Below, piece after piece: positions 10,849 to 21,722 of a DNA stretch of 64,000 nt (the stretch's first letter is position 1; every line of letters starts with the position of its first letter). Source of the DNA: Desmodus rotundus (taxonomy: Eukaryota; Chordata; Mammalia; Chiroptera; Phyllostomidae). Made by a program: the position numbers and the translations under genes. The stretch spans positions 30,271,427 to 30,335,426 of the forward strand of contig NC_071397.1 of assembly GCF_022682495.2 (NCBI RefSeq), written 5' to 3'. The notes under the pieces are model-generated. The model did no database searches, was not told the origin of the DNA, and saw only the letters and a program-made list of their open reading frames with translations.

Positions 10849-11646
10849 ACACGGCTCTGAACACAGCAAATCCTTAGGGACGATTGGTGGTTATCATGAT
10901 GATTATTATGCCCAACAGAAGCTACGCTCACTGTGGCCCATTACTCACTTATTGAGTATTTGTGGGGAGAAAAAGGTCAACAAAAATCTAATCAGATTCC
11001 ACTGAGTAAGCCAGAGTGGATTATGTAGAATTTTAAAAGGTTCACTGAAATGCAAGTTTAGCAGTAAGTGTATCGAGTACAGTCCCACAAAACTAGAAGA
11101 TGGTGACAGGAACCTGTTTGCCACTGTCTTCCCATGCCACTGCGGCACCGGCTTACTCTGGAGACGAGTGCATATTTGTGGAGTGGGGTGGGCTGGAGTG
11201 GCCCCGCATTACTGCGGTGACTACACTGGAACTAACGATGTCTCATCAGAGCTCACAGGAAGGAAGGCAGAGACGGCCTCTTTGGCACTCTTACACGCCT
11301 GGGCTAGCAACGACACTAAAACCAAACTATTTTAAAATTCAGAGGTGTTTTTTAAGGACATTTGTTTCAGAATGTCTAAATGTGGGTGTTAATCATTTCT
11401 AATCATTTAGTCTGGAGGCAATTTTTATTCCTTGATTATGGTTATTTTCAGGATCACCCAGATCATCATATTTCTCTCTTCCAGACTTGCAGGGTCCCAG
11501 GTAGTATACTACAGAGATGTGTTACACTAAAGACTCTGAAGTGAGTATAGTTCACATTTTCCTCAAAGTTAATTATCTTTAAGGATGTAAGTTAATCTAA
11601 GGAGGAAGGACTGGTATTATTTTGGCTAAAATTACACCTTTAAAAT
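10849..11646. other. Unassigned non-coding stretch
   Basis: No recognised repeat. The 100-residue frame at 11100-11402 shows no domain and no splice-site context. Confidence 0.5.
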
Positions 11647-11842
11647 TTTTTAAATTTATTTTTTAGAGAGAGGGGAAGGGATAGAGAGAGGGAGATAAAC
11701 ATCGATATATAGTTGCCTCTTGCACATCCCCTGCTGCGGACCTGGCCCTTAACCCAGGCACATGCCCTGACTGGGAATCAAACCGGCAACCCTTTGGTTA
11801 GCAGGCCCGCACTCAATCCACTGAGCCACACCAGCCAGGGCC
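11647..11842 (-). mobile_element. Ves-type tRNA-derived SINE
   Basis: Inverted full-length copy: TTTTAGAGAGAGGGGAAGGG, TAGTTGCCTCTTGCACATCC, CCACTGAGCCACACCAGCCA and GGG. Flanks share only AAAATTA (11628 and 11843 area), so the target-site duplication is unclear. Confidence 0.9.
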
Positions 11843-12770
11843 AAAATTATTTTTTGTTGCATGGGACTGTTTCAAACCTCATTATTGTGGTTTTCATAGT
11901 AATTTTCCAGTTACTGTGAAACCCAAAATTTCCTGCACACATTTCCAAACACCGTCACAAGGCTGCACCGAATGGAGCTTGTTAACACGCATTGACTTGA
12001 TGTGTGAAGAGGGCAAAGTTTTTAAAGTTTTGGTCAAACATTAAAGCATTCTCAAGCTGGTGTTTGAAGTTTAGGCCCTTTTATTCCTTAAAAAAATTGT
12101 TGAGTATTCCAAAAGCCACAACTCATTCTTTCATTAAAAAAAATCAATTGCAATAACCATCCTAAAAATAAAAAATAATGCTAAATTTACAATTTATCAC
12201 TACTTGTATTCTTGACTCTGAGCGGTAGAGGTTTTATAATTTCCTAGCCCAATCCTGGGTTACTGGGCTATAGATATACTAGACATACTCTGAGACATCA
12301 GAGTTAAGCTAGCAGTGTTTCCTGCTGTCCTCGTGTGGCTGCTATGCCTACATAACCCTGGTAAGTCAATTAACCTTTCAATGCCTTGACCTCCTTCCCT
12401 GCACAGTGCAACTGAAGCAATGGAACGACATGGCAATAAATGAATGCCTTTCAGCATCAGCCATTTATCCCTGATCTCTCAGAAATTCAGTTACTTGTTG
12501 GAATGCAGGGATTGAACTGGTACAGCGAGCTTTTGAGAGGGGTGGCATCGTGTGAAATAGGATAGTATCTTAAAAAAAGAGGATGTCAGCTTAAAAGTCA
12601 ATTTTCTATGTGAACTTAAGGATGGATGGTAGAACAGTTTGTGCCAGTTACAGAGGATGTTCCTCAAAATGTGTACTGTTGCTATATTTTGAGAGAAAAT
12701 GTGGGAGAAAGAACTTTTCTTAGTGACTGTTTTAATAGGAGTTTTATGTGCCTGTTAAAGATCAGATTTT
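11843..12770. other. Unassigned non-coding stretch
   Basis: Mostly AT-rich, with no clear repeat. 12360-12440 is less AT-rich and may be a decayed MIR. Confidence 0.45.
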
Positions 12771-12850
12771 ATGGGGGGGTGTTGGCTGGGCAGAGGAGGG
12801 CAAGGAGGGAAAATTGGGACAACTGTAATAGACTAACAATAAAAAAGACC
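12771..12850 (+). mobile_element. 3' end of a bat L1, sense
   Basis: A G-rich stretch followed by GGGAAAATTGGGACAACTGT and AATAGACTAACAATAAAAAA, the extreme 3' end of bat L1. It is the mirror of the inverted copy beginning at 14831. Confidence 0.75.
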
Positions 12851-12869
12851 AAGTTTTATAGCTATACTT

Positions 12870-14530
12870 TTTAATAGTTATTTTTAAAATGTTTATTTAA
12901 GTATAATGCACAATCAGAAAAGTGTTCAAATAAATTTCACCTTGGTGACTTTTCATAAAGTGACATACCTGTGTAACCAGTACATAGACTAAGAATCAAC
13001 TCGTTGCCAACACCCAGAAGCCCTGAACCTCACACCCATTTCAAGTCACTGGTGTCCCACCCCCCAGCCCCCCAGGTAACCATATCCTGACTTGTATACA
13101 AAAGACATGCTTGTGTCTGAAATTAACATAAACATATAGTATACCTTTTCGTGTCCAGCTTATTTTGTTCAACTTTGTGAGATTCACTTAAAATTTCATG
13201 TGAAGTTATAAATCATTCATTCTCAGCACTGTACAGTATTATGCTGTATAACTATAGCACAACTTATAAATCCTACTGTTAATGGGCATTTGGATAGTTC
13301 CTAACTTAGGGCAGTTACAAAGTGTGCTGCTATTATTCACCTCTTTTGGAGAACACTCTGTAAATTTCTGTGGGGTAGAACGTTAAGAGTATGGACACAG
13401 TCATAGGCATGGATATATCAGCTTAAGTAGGTATCACCTAAGAGTTTCCTAAAGTGGTTGTCTCAAGTAATTCTTCCATCTGCAGTGTTGCTACAAATCT
13501 TTGCAAACATTAGATATTTTTTCTTTTTAATGTATCATTCTAGTAGGTATGTCTTGGCATTGAGCTGTGATTTCAATTTGCATTTACTTACTAACTTTTG
13601 AGGCCGAGCAACTTTTTATGTTAGTTGGTTATTTGCATATTCTTTTTGTTCAAGTCTTAGCCAGATTTTTTACTGACTTGTCTTATTAATTTGTAAAAAT
13701 CATTTATATATTCTGAGTACAGTTTGTTAATACTTGTTGCAAATAGCTTCTCTTCTACACATTGTCTTTTCATTTTTTTGATATGTTTTGATGAACTGAT
13801 GAATTTGTTTTCCAAATTGTCAGTTTTTAAAATTTTCTGGTTAGTACTGTTTTGTGAATTAAAAAAAAATTGCCACTCCAAGGTCATAAAGATGTCCTTT
13901 ATTTTTTTCCTAGAAACTTAATGTTTTACCTTTTACATTTAGACCTAGAATCCTCTGGAATTGATATTTATATGCGTGGTGGAGAGGTAGAGGCAGAAAC
14001 TGTTTTCAATAAGGACATCAAATTAACCCAGCATTGCTTATTGAAAAGTCCGTCTTTTCTCCAATGCACTCGCTGTCATCTTTTTTATCATGGTGTCTCT
14101 ATTCTGTTTGTCCATCTATTGTCTTCCTGTTTGTTGCTAAACAAATGCCACACTATCATAATTACTGTGACTTGATAGTAAATCTGGATATGTGGTAGGG
14201 TAATTTCTCCATCCTTTTTTCAAGATTGCCTTGGCTATTCTTTGTCATTTGAATTATAAATTTTAGAGTTAGCTTATCAACATTTGGAACTACACTGAAT
14301 CTACTTGATTGAGTTGGAGAGAATTAGTCACTTAATAATATTTCTGTTTTCCCTGGCCATGGTGTATTTCTCCTTTACATTCAAGTCTCTTTTTATTTCT
14401 CTCAATAATATTTAATTTCCATTGTCTAGGTCTTATATAACTTTTCTTAGATTTGTCCTTGGGGTATTTGATAGTTTTCATTGATATTATAAACAGTATT
14501 TTTAAATTTCATTTTATTTGTTTGTTGTTG
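12870..14530 (-). mobile_element. Long old L1 (L1M) fragment, antisense
   Basis: On the plus strand it reads through inverted L1M 3' UTR (ACCTGTGTAACCAGTACATA, CACCCAGAAGCCCTGAACCT, GGTAACCATATCCTGACTTG) into inverted distal ORF2 (TTTGTGAGATTCACTTAAAA, TGCCACTCCAAGGTCATAAA, TTACATTTAGACCTAGAATC, CAAGATTGCCTTGGCTATTC). About 1.65 kb of largely collinear but diverged sequence. Confidence 0.8.
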
Positions 14531-14574
14531 ATATATAGGAATACAACTGATGTTTGTGTAATCTATGTAGCTTT

Positions 14575-14830
14575 CCTTTTTTTATAAAGAAGTTTTTTAA
14601 TATTATAATCATGGGGTGTAAAGTACATAGTTACTACAGTATTATTCACTGTATTCCCTGTGCTGTATTTTACATGCCCATGACTAGTTCACAGACAATA
14701 TTATATTAGTTTCAGGTGTACAACATAGTAATTAGGCATTTATATAACTTGCAAAGTGATAAGCCCAGTAAGTCTAGTACCCATCTGACATCATGCATAA
14801 TATAGTTACGAAAATATCTGTTTTTCTTTT
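14575..14830 (-). mobile_element. L1 3' UTR, antisense
   Basis: Starts at a T run (14578-14584). ATCATGGGGTGTAAAGTACA, ATTCCCTGTGCTGTATTTTA and TTAGTTTCAGGTGTACAACA match inverted L1 3' UTR, the same type as 15550-15965. Confidence 0.7.
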
Positions 14831-15175
14831 TAAATTATATTTTATTGATTACGCTATTACAATTGTTTTGATTTTTCTCCCTTCTCCCCCTCCAGCCAGT
14901 ATCCCCCACTCCCTCAGACAAATACCCCCATCATTGTTCATGTCCATGGGACATGCATATAGGTTCTTTGGCTACTCCATTTCCTATACTGTAACTTTAG
15001 ATCCCCATGGCTATTCTGTAACTACCTATTTATACTTCTTAATCTCCTCACCTCTTCACCCATTCCCCTCCCTATACCACCCTCCCATCTGGCAACCATC
15101 AAAATGCTCTCTGTATCCATGATCCTTTCTCTGTTCTTCTTGTTTGCTTAGTTTGTTTTTTAGATTAAATTGTCG
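14831..15175 (-). mobile_element. Bat L1 3' end, antisense
   Basis: TATTTTATTGATTACGCTAT, TACAATTGTTTTGATTTTTC, TTGTTCATGTCCATGGGACA and TTCTTTGGCTACTCCATTTC are the inverted bat L1 3' UTR. It is less diverged than the flanking L1 pieces, so a later insertion. Confidence 0.8.
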
Positions 15176-15189
15176 ATAGATAAATATTT

Positions 15190-15545
15190 ATTGTCATTTT
15201 ATTGTTCATAGTTTTGATCTTTTTCTTAAATAAGTCCCTTTAACATTTCATATAATAATGGTTTGGTGATGATGAACTCCTTTAGTCTTTTCTTCTCTGG
15301 GAAGTTCTTTATCTGACCTTCGATTCTAAATGATAGCTTTGCTGGGTAGAGCAATCTTGGCTGTAGGTTCCTGCTCTTCATGACTTTGAATATTTCTTGC
15401 CAATCCCTTCTAGCCTGACAAGTTTCTTTTTGAGAAATCAGCTGACAGTCTTATGGAAACTCTCCTGTAGGTAACTCACTCCTTTTTTCTTGCTGCTTTT
15501 AAGATTCTCTCTTTATCTTTAACCTTTGGCATTTTAATAAAAATA
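15190..15545 (-). mobile_element. Old L1-like fragment, antisense
   Basis: TTCTAAATGATAGCTTTGCT, GGGTAGAGCAATCTTGGCTG and GATTCTCTCTTTATCTTTAACC belong to a well-known dispersed mammalian L1-associated segment. The exact subfamily is not assigned. Confidence 0.55.
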
Positions 15546-15549
15546 CCAA

Positions 15550-15965
15550 ATGTATTTTTCAATTATAGTTGACACTCAATATTACATTACTTTCAGGCAA
15601 ACAGCATAAAGGTTAGACATTTATACTAACTTATGAAGTGATCCCTGATAAGTGTAGTACCCCGACAGCCTACATCATTATTACAGTATTACTGACTATG
15701 TTCCCTATGCTGTACTTTACGTCCCCATGACTATTTTGTAGCTGCCAATTTGTACTCCTTAATCCCTTCACCTTTTTCATCCATCTCCCTAATCCCTCTC
15801 CCATCTGGCAACCATCAACTTGTTCTTTGTATCTATGAGTTTGTTTCTGTTTTGTTTGTTCATTTACCCTGTTTCTTAGATTGTGCATGTAAGTGAAATA
15901 ATATGGTATTTGTCTTCTCTGACTTATTTTACTAACCCTTTCAATGACAGAGTTAACCAAATAAC
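15550..15965 (-). mobile_element. L1 3' UTR, antisense
   Basis: TTCCCTATGCTGTACTTTAC, GTCCCCATGACTATTTTGTA, CTCCCATCTGGCAACCATCA and GTGAAATAATATGGTATTTG match inverted L1 3' UTR. Confidence 0.75.
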
Positions 15966-16905
15966 ACACAAGAACCTCTTTTGTGGATTGATAACTTGCT
16001 CTCTGATGTTTTAAAATGTAGAGGAGAGGGGAACTATATTTGAATCCAGAGAAATCTAAACCTGAGTAGTTTTATAGATATAGATCACTATTAGGCATGA
16101 AAATATTTATATTATAATGACTTACTAATTTAAACAAGTAGAGACAAGGAGACCATGAATTTATATATACATGGATAAAGTATATAAATATTAGGCTTTT
16201 ATTTCTGTTCAGTTTTTATGACACAATTAAGCTTGCAAATAATTGTTGGTTAAAGTTTATGTTTTTTCAAATATATATATGTTTACATTTGAAAATAGTT
16301 TGTTCTTTTAAAGGATTTATGGCATTTGCATAGCAAACAATAAATATACAAATACAGTATAATGATTAATCATCCTTTTCAGTATCTGGAGAACTTTAAA
16401 CTTGAACAGAGTAAGGTTCAAGTTAAAAAATTTACTTATATTATATGCAATGATAATTTGAATCTATAACATATATGATATATAAGCATATATAAACACA
16501 TATACAGTTAACCTTTTATATAACTCTTTAGCAATATCTTCTCAGTAAATATAAACACATAACAGTGACCTCACAAGGCATGATTATTAATACCACTTAC
16601 CTATGTCACAAAATAGGCTAGTAACAGTGAGAACATATTTGGAAGAATAATGTTAAATACAAAGGCTAACAATATTATATAGATTTATATCTAGAGGTTT
16701 TTCATAGATAATTAAATAAGCATTCCATAATACTTACATGCATGCATTTCATTTTCAAAGACTAAAAAAGACATAATACCACTGAATAAAATTAGGTATT
16801 TTGGATACGTGGAATAAACAAGGTGTTTATATCCTGACACATTATATATACTTATCAGTAGAGGCATGAGCGTCAGGATTTTGTTTCTGTTCACTGCGAT
16901 TATCG
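15966..16905. other. AT-rich unassigned stretch
   Basis: Very AT-rich with short TA-type microsatellite tracts (16270-16285, 16465-16505). A consensus-like minus-strand splice donor (CATAG then GTAAGTGG) sits at 16601/16600, with nothing else to support an exon. Confidence 0.5.
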
Positions 16906-16914
16906 CCACTCTCT

Positions 16915-16955
16915 AGAACTGGCACATAGGTGGCACTCAATAAATACTTCTTGGA
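16915..16955 (+). repeat. L2 3' end (or MIR) fragment
   Basis: ACTGGCACATAGGTGGCACT followed by CAATAAATACTTCTTGGAGG matches the L2 3' terminus; an inverted MIR tail is the alternative. Confidence 0.6.
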
Positions 16956-16959
16956 GGAT

Positions 16960-18391
16960 GGAATGAGAATCAGCACATATGTCAATAAACTGGAAATACC
17001 TACATTCGTGACTGAGAGTCAAAAGCCATCTTACAGGAATACAGCCGAATGTTTCTCCTTTGCGTTTAGGCAGAACAACTAAAAAACTATGGAAAGGCAC
17101 ATGGGTCATTCCTCTCCTTCCACCTTTACCTGCTTTTGCATTTACCCATATGATCTGCACCTCCTAGCAGAAAGCAAAATTTCTACTCACAATAACTATT
17201 TCCTTGAGAAGACTATGAAGCATTGTATCAAAGAGATTTCCTTACGCCTGTAGGCAAAATCTGAAAAGGTTAACGACTCACCCAAACTGGAGTTGCTTAG
17301 CAAGCACTTCAACAGTTTCTGCACTGCTGTGAGGTCAGTTTGTTCAAATACTTCCTAGAAATCACATGCTAAAGTAATCATATTTATACACTTTTTTTCG
17401 TTAGACTCACATGAAACAATTGTTCCTATTGTCTTAGAGTCTGCACTCAGCAAACAGGTGAAATTAAAAGTTGCTCTATAATACTTTTAAAGCAGCAGAA
17501 TCTCTTTTAGTTCAAATGACTGGCATATGTTGACGTGCCAATATAACAAAGGCGAGTCATTGTGTCCAGATTTGTTTAATATTCAAAGCATATAGTAAGA
17601 TAATTATTTTAACCTTTAAAAGCTTGCTACATTAGAGTATACCATATTTAAATATGCTCTTTGAAAAAAAAGATATTTAATTTAATTAGAAAAAATAAGA
17701 GAGGAACTGAGATTTGGGGTAAGTCAAATTCTAGAGTAGATATTAAATAAATCTTCAATCTGATTATTTACACAAAAGAAGAAATGAAGATTTATGGTTT
17801 TTCTTGTTCAGGCTGAACCTAGGAGTTAGCTCTGTGGATTTAAAAAAAAATCTCTTCTTGCATTGCACCTGCCTCCCCCACAATTCTATCTTTTCTCAGG
17901 ATGTGCAACTATATTCTGGCTTTAAATAGCGGGCCTTCTGTATACTGTTCAGCATCACCACTTTGTAAGCATGAGGCTGCAAACTGCCACGGATCCTTGA
18001 TAAAAGCAAGTCCCAGGACACCTGAGCTTTTGCTTCAAAAAATGCTAAACTCAGTATGGTAATGCAATTCGGGTTAATGGAGAACTGTTTGGCTTACTGT
18101 GCAGGCATTTAATGGTGCTTTGCTTTTATAGACCAGACTACAACAATTCACAAAACGTAGCCTCATACGAGTTACCAGAACTTTCATCTCTTGGGTATTT
18201 GGTAATCTTTTTTTTTCAAATGGCCTTAGTTCAATAACAACTGATCTTACACATTACGTTTGTTAGCATGACTCAGACAATTTACGTTCTTCCCTTTTAG
18301 AGTTGACGTCATGAATAAATACTGGTTAGGATCAATTATAAGACACATATAAAAACCCCATATCCGTTTCTCTTTAGTTGATTTCCAAGGC
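16960..18391. other. Repeat-free 3' flank of MIR30C2
   Basis: 1.4 kb of unique-looking sequence immediately downstream (in transcription sense) of the MIR30C2 hairpin. No gene or repeat recognised apart from the CRE and AP-1 motifs listed separately. The lack of repeats, just where the L1-dense block ends, suggests constraint, but this is inference. Confidence 0.5.
18269..18311. promoter_or_regulatory. AP-1 and CRE motifs beside MIR30C2
   Basis: A perfect AP-1 site TGACTCA (18269-18275) and a perfect palindromic CRE TGACGTCA (18304-18311) lie 35 bp apart, 81-123 bp left of the MIR30C2 precursor. These would bind AP-1 and CREB/ATF factors. Motif matches only; occupancy and function are unknown. 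Confidence 0.35.
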
Positions 18392-18463
18392 AGAGAGAGT
18401 AAACAGCCTTCTCCCAGCTTTCTTACTTTCCACAGCTGAGAGTGTAGGATGTTTACAGTATCT
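18392..18463 (-). ncRNA. MIR30C2: microRNA precursor mir-30c-2
   Basis: The minus strand gives a 72-nt hairpin matching mammalian mir-30c-2. The 5p arm miR-30c is at 18457-18435 (starts TGTAAACATCCTACACTCTC, ends AGC). The 3p arm is at 18417-18396 (CTGGGAGAAGGCTGTTTACT plus CT), which separates it from mir-30c-1, whose 3p differs. The seed GTAAACA is intact. Processing marks are present: basal UG 14 nt before the 5p arm, apical UGUG (AGCTGTGG), and CNNC (CAAC) 16 nt after the 3p arm. Compared with remembered human sequence, one base differs, in the 3' basal tail. The product loads into Argonaute and represses messages with TGTTTAC sites. It should come from the same leftward transcript as MIR30A, 24.8 kb upstream. 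Confidence 0.97.
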
Positions 18464-19335
18464 GTCACTCAGTGCTCTCTAGGGTTGGCAGCCAGCAGCA
18501 CAAGCCTCAAGAAATCCAGCATCATTTCAAGATACCATAATGTGTTACAGGAGAGATCAGAGAAGTACACTTGGGACAAATTATGGCTCTTCTAGTACTG
18601 GGGCTGGAGAGGGAGTAGGGAGGCTGCATGACACTACTTTCTCAGAGCTGCTCAGTTCTTGTTCTCTTTCTGCTCGGCACATCCTAGAATTTTCCTGAGG
18701 TCTATAGCTTTGGCCTCGCACACACACGGATTCTGTTAACATTGGGTTTTCAATATTCTATGATTACCCAACATAGTCTCAAAAGATCCACCCCCCCCTT
18801 AAATGGCACATATTTCCTTTCTGTATGTGAGAAGACATTTGAAATCCAGCTTCTCACACTCTGAGCTATACACCTTGGTTCCAGCTTACTCCTGCTTATA
18901 ATTTAGAACAATGGCTCAACTGCTCCTTGCAGAGAGGAATCATCCATCAGTTTAACGACAGAAAGTTAGTTACTTTAATTACAGGTTATGTAGTCATAAA
19001 TTCAATCATGAGTGAAAAGTAAATATGATAGGACACAGTTGGTATGCATAAAATGGTGGATTGCAAATTGCTAACAATGTTGAAATTGTAAAACTCTACT
19101 ATTTGGAAGGAAGTAAATTTTTAATTAGAAGCATATACATGAAGTTAATCAATACCTAGAGCTATGTTCTACAAATGATTTATTCAAATGGGTCTTGGAC
19201 TTCGTTTGCTAAATTAATCAGGGCACAAAACACTTGGCTTAAAAAGAAAGTCGTCAATACTTCACATCACAAAACAACCCTCACCATAAGAGAATACCAT
19301 GCTCTACAACAGTGGCACACAACTTTAAACTGTTA
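18464..19335. other. Unassigned 5' flank of MIR30C2
   Basis: No repeat recognised. 18470-18720 has balanced composition and looks conserved-like by eye, but cannot be tested here. The frame at 19175-19405 has no domain. Confidence 0.5.
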
Positions 19336-19339
19336 CTGG

Positions 19340-20140
19340 ACATTGTTCATTAATTCACCTAACAAACATTTATGCTGTCATATGCCACAACGTTTTCAAT
19401 TGTGAGTTAGGAGAAGTGAATAGTATCCTTGCCCTCAAGAAGGACATGGCCTAAACTGCAAGACAGACACACAAACCACAGTTGTAAGTGTAAGAAGTGC
19501 TATGCTGGGCTGAGTCATAAAGACTGAATAAAAGGAGGGGGAGAGTGTAGCTGAAAGTGTACCAGGAAGAACAGTCACACAATGGAGAAAGACAAAGATA
19601 ATGCATGCTGAGACCTTTAGGAATTCCATAGAGTGGGAGCCAAAGATGCACGTAGGTGGAGGGAGGTGAGGCTGTGCGGGTGGGCAGAGGGGCCCACCCG
19701 CACAGCCGGCAATGGGGGTGGTGGTCCATATACACCAGGCTAAGGAGCTTGGGCATTATATCCAAATTATGGAGGCCAGTGAAAGATTATAAGCAGGCAA
19801 GCTGCATGACCACGGCTGCACCTGCGGGTTCGCTCCAGCTATAGGGCTGCAGGTAAGGGAAATAAGGAAAGGACTATTGTGCTACTGTAGGGGACGGCAC
19901 CAGAACTTTAATTAGGAAGCAGTGGTAAGGACACATAGAAAACTAGTATGAGAAATTAGAAACCGAGAAAAGACAGAACTCAGGGAATGAGTGATGGTGG
20001 AGGGGAGAGGGACTGAGGAGATGGAGAAGTCACGGGAAATTCCCAAGTGTGGCTTGGGTGAATGAGGCCTTTCACACAGGAGGGAATGAATATGGAGAGA
20101 GATGGTGAAGGAAAGAGCTCTGAAGAATACTGACGTTACC
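19340..20140 (-). mobile_element. L2 LINE, antisense, interrupted
   Basis: The first part (19340-19640) reads as inverted L2 3' end: TTCACCTAACAAACATTTAT, CCTTGCCCTCAAGAAGGACA. The second (19735-20140) is more internal inverted L2: GGCTAAGGAGCTTGGGCATT, GAGGCCAGTGAAAGATTATAAG. A perfect GC-rich inverted repeat lies at the join (19670-19707). Confidence 0.6.
19670..19707. repeat. Perfect 16-bp inverted repeat with 6-base loop
   Basis: Left arm GGCTGTGCGGGTGGGC (19670-19685), loop AGAGGG (19686-19691), right arm GCCCACCCGCACAGCC (19692-19707). Both arms pair with no mismatch. Its function is unknown. Confidence 0.9.
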
Positions 20141-20224
20141 TTTCATGGGTCTGGGCTGGAAAGTAAACAAACCCATACTTAAGGGACATGTAATTCTGTC
20201 CTAACTAAAGGAACGAAGCCATTT

Positions 20225-20615
20225 GGAAGGACTAAATCATATAGGGCTGTTGTTTATTCTGCTGTTTCTGCACTTCCACTCACCCTCTAGCTGGCAAATG
20301 CCCACACTTTCTTCAAACCCAAATCCAGTATTCTCTCTTCTGAAGCCTACTCTGGTGTTCGCATCCCTAAAACCCGTGCTCTCCCCCAGCCTGGGGAGGA
20401 ACTATTCACCCCGCCCTTTAACCACCAAGGTACCCTGCACAGTCCTGTTACAGCACTTACACTTTATTACAATTATTTATGGTATTATCTGTCTCTCTAG
20501 AAAACATCTACTTCATTTCACTAAAAAAAAATCACAACATGTAACCAGGGTTTGTTTGGTACTACAGGAGGCTCCCGGTGAATGTTGTATGAATGAATGA
20601 ATGAATGAATGATGT
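20225..20615 (+). mobile_element. L2 LINE 3' end, sense
   Basis: Follows L2: TTGTTTATTCTGCTGTTTCT, CTCTTCTGAAGCCTACTCTG, ACACTTTATTACAATTATTT, GTATTATCTGTCTCTCTAG, closing with the characteristic ATGAATGA tandem tail (20590-20612). The 125-residue frame here (20223-20600) is repeat-derived and not a gene. Confidence 0.75.
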
Positions 20616-21129
20616 CATCTGACACCTGATAATTTGTTAATAATTTGATGTTGATTATTCAGGTTTTAAATCTTTAAATAACAAGTAATTCAAGGTTAAA
20701 CTGCTTTACTTTTTAAGGAACTCATGGCAAAGAAGAGAAATTACTGCATCACAAGTAATCTTTTCTTAAATGAAGCAAAACCTTTCAGAAAATTAACTTT
20801 TCGTAAAGGCAGTCTGACTTTATTTAAGTTTTTGGTGATGGGTTCCAAATGAAGAAAAACATAGGTACAAACTAAGTGCAGAGGAGAAATGCCCGTCAGC
20901 ATTTCATAAATGCACGCGCGAGAGACGGCCTTAGCAGTGGGGCCTGGCTACTGAACAATCATGTAAGAGTTTAAAATGTCCTGACTGCAAAGAACTGCAC
21001 CCTGACCAAATGCAGTTATTAAAATAATTTTAGTTACATAAAATGATGACTTTAACCACTCAAAGGCAAGCCTGAGAAGTTCCTGTAGTAACACAGAATC
21101 TGCTATTTTTGTTCAAGTGGGGCTTCTGA
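20616..21129. other. Unassigned non-coding stretch
   Basis: No recognised feature; AT-rich with no repeat consensus that I can place. Confidence 0.5.
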
Positions 21130-21722
21130 TTTAGACTGGTACAGCTGCTGGGGAAAGCAGTGCGAAGATACCTCAAAAAATTAAAAACAGACTGCCTTTC
21201 AACCCAGCAATCCCACTTCTGGGAATATATGTGAAGGAACCCAGAACACTGATTTGAAAAAACATAAGCACACCTATGTTCACTGCAATGTTATTTACAC
21301 TTGCCAAGATAGGGAAGCAGTCCGAGTGTCCATCAGTAGGTGAGTGGATGAAATACCTGTGAGACACTTAAATAATGGAATACTACTTGGCTGTAGAAAA
21401 AGAAGAAAAATGTACGACAGTGTAGATGGACCTGGAGAACATTATGCTAAGTGAAATAAGCCAGTCAGAGAAAGACAAATACCATGTGATTTCACCCATA
21501 TGTGGAATCTAAAGAACAAACTGAACTAACAGGGAAAATGTAGACAGACTCGTGGATGGAGAGCAGGGTGACAGCTGTGGTGGGGGATGGAGGGGGTGGA
21601 GGGATTGAGTAAAAACGAAAAAGGACTCATGGTCATGGACAACAGTGTGGCGACTGCTGGGGAGAGGGGGGTATAAAGGGACTAAATCGTAAAGGAAAAA
21701 ATATAATAAAAATTAAGTTTTA
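21130..21722 (+). mobile_element. Bat L1 3' end, sense
   Basis: Runs from the ORF2 C-terminus (CAACCCAGCAATCCCACTTC, TATGTTCACTGCAATGTTAT, GGAATACTACTTGGCTGTAG, ATGGACCTGGAGAACATTAT) through a G-rich 3' UTR (21560-21620) to TAAAGGGACTAAATCGTAAA and an A-rich tail (21695-21722). ORF2 is frameshifted and 5'-truncated. Confidence 0.85.

Noticed and set aside
14793..15122. 109-codon plus-strand frame
   Set aside because: It lies in inverted L1 3' UTR sequence.
20223..20600. 125-codon plus-strand frame
   Set aside because: It lies in an L2 3' end.
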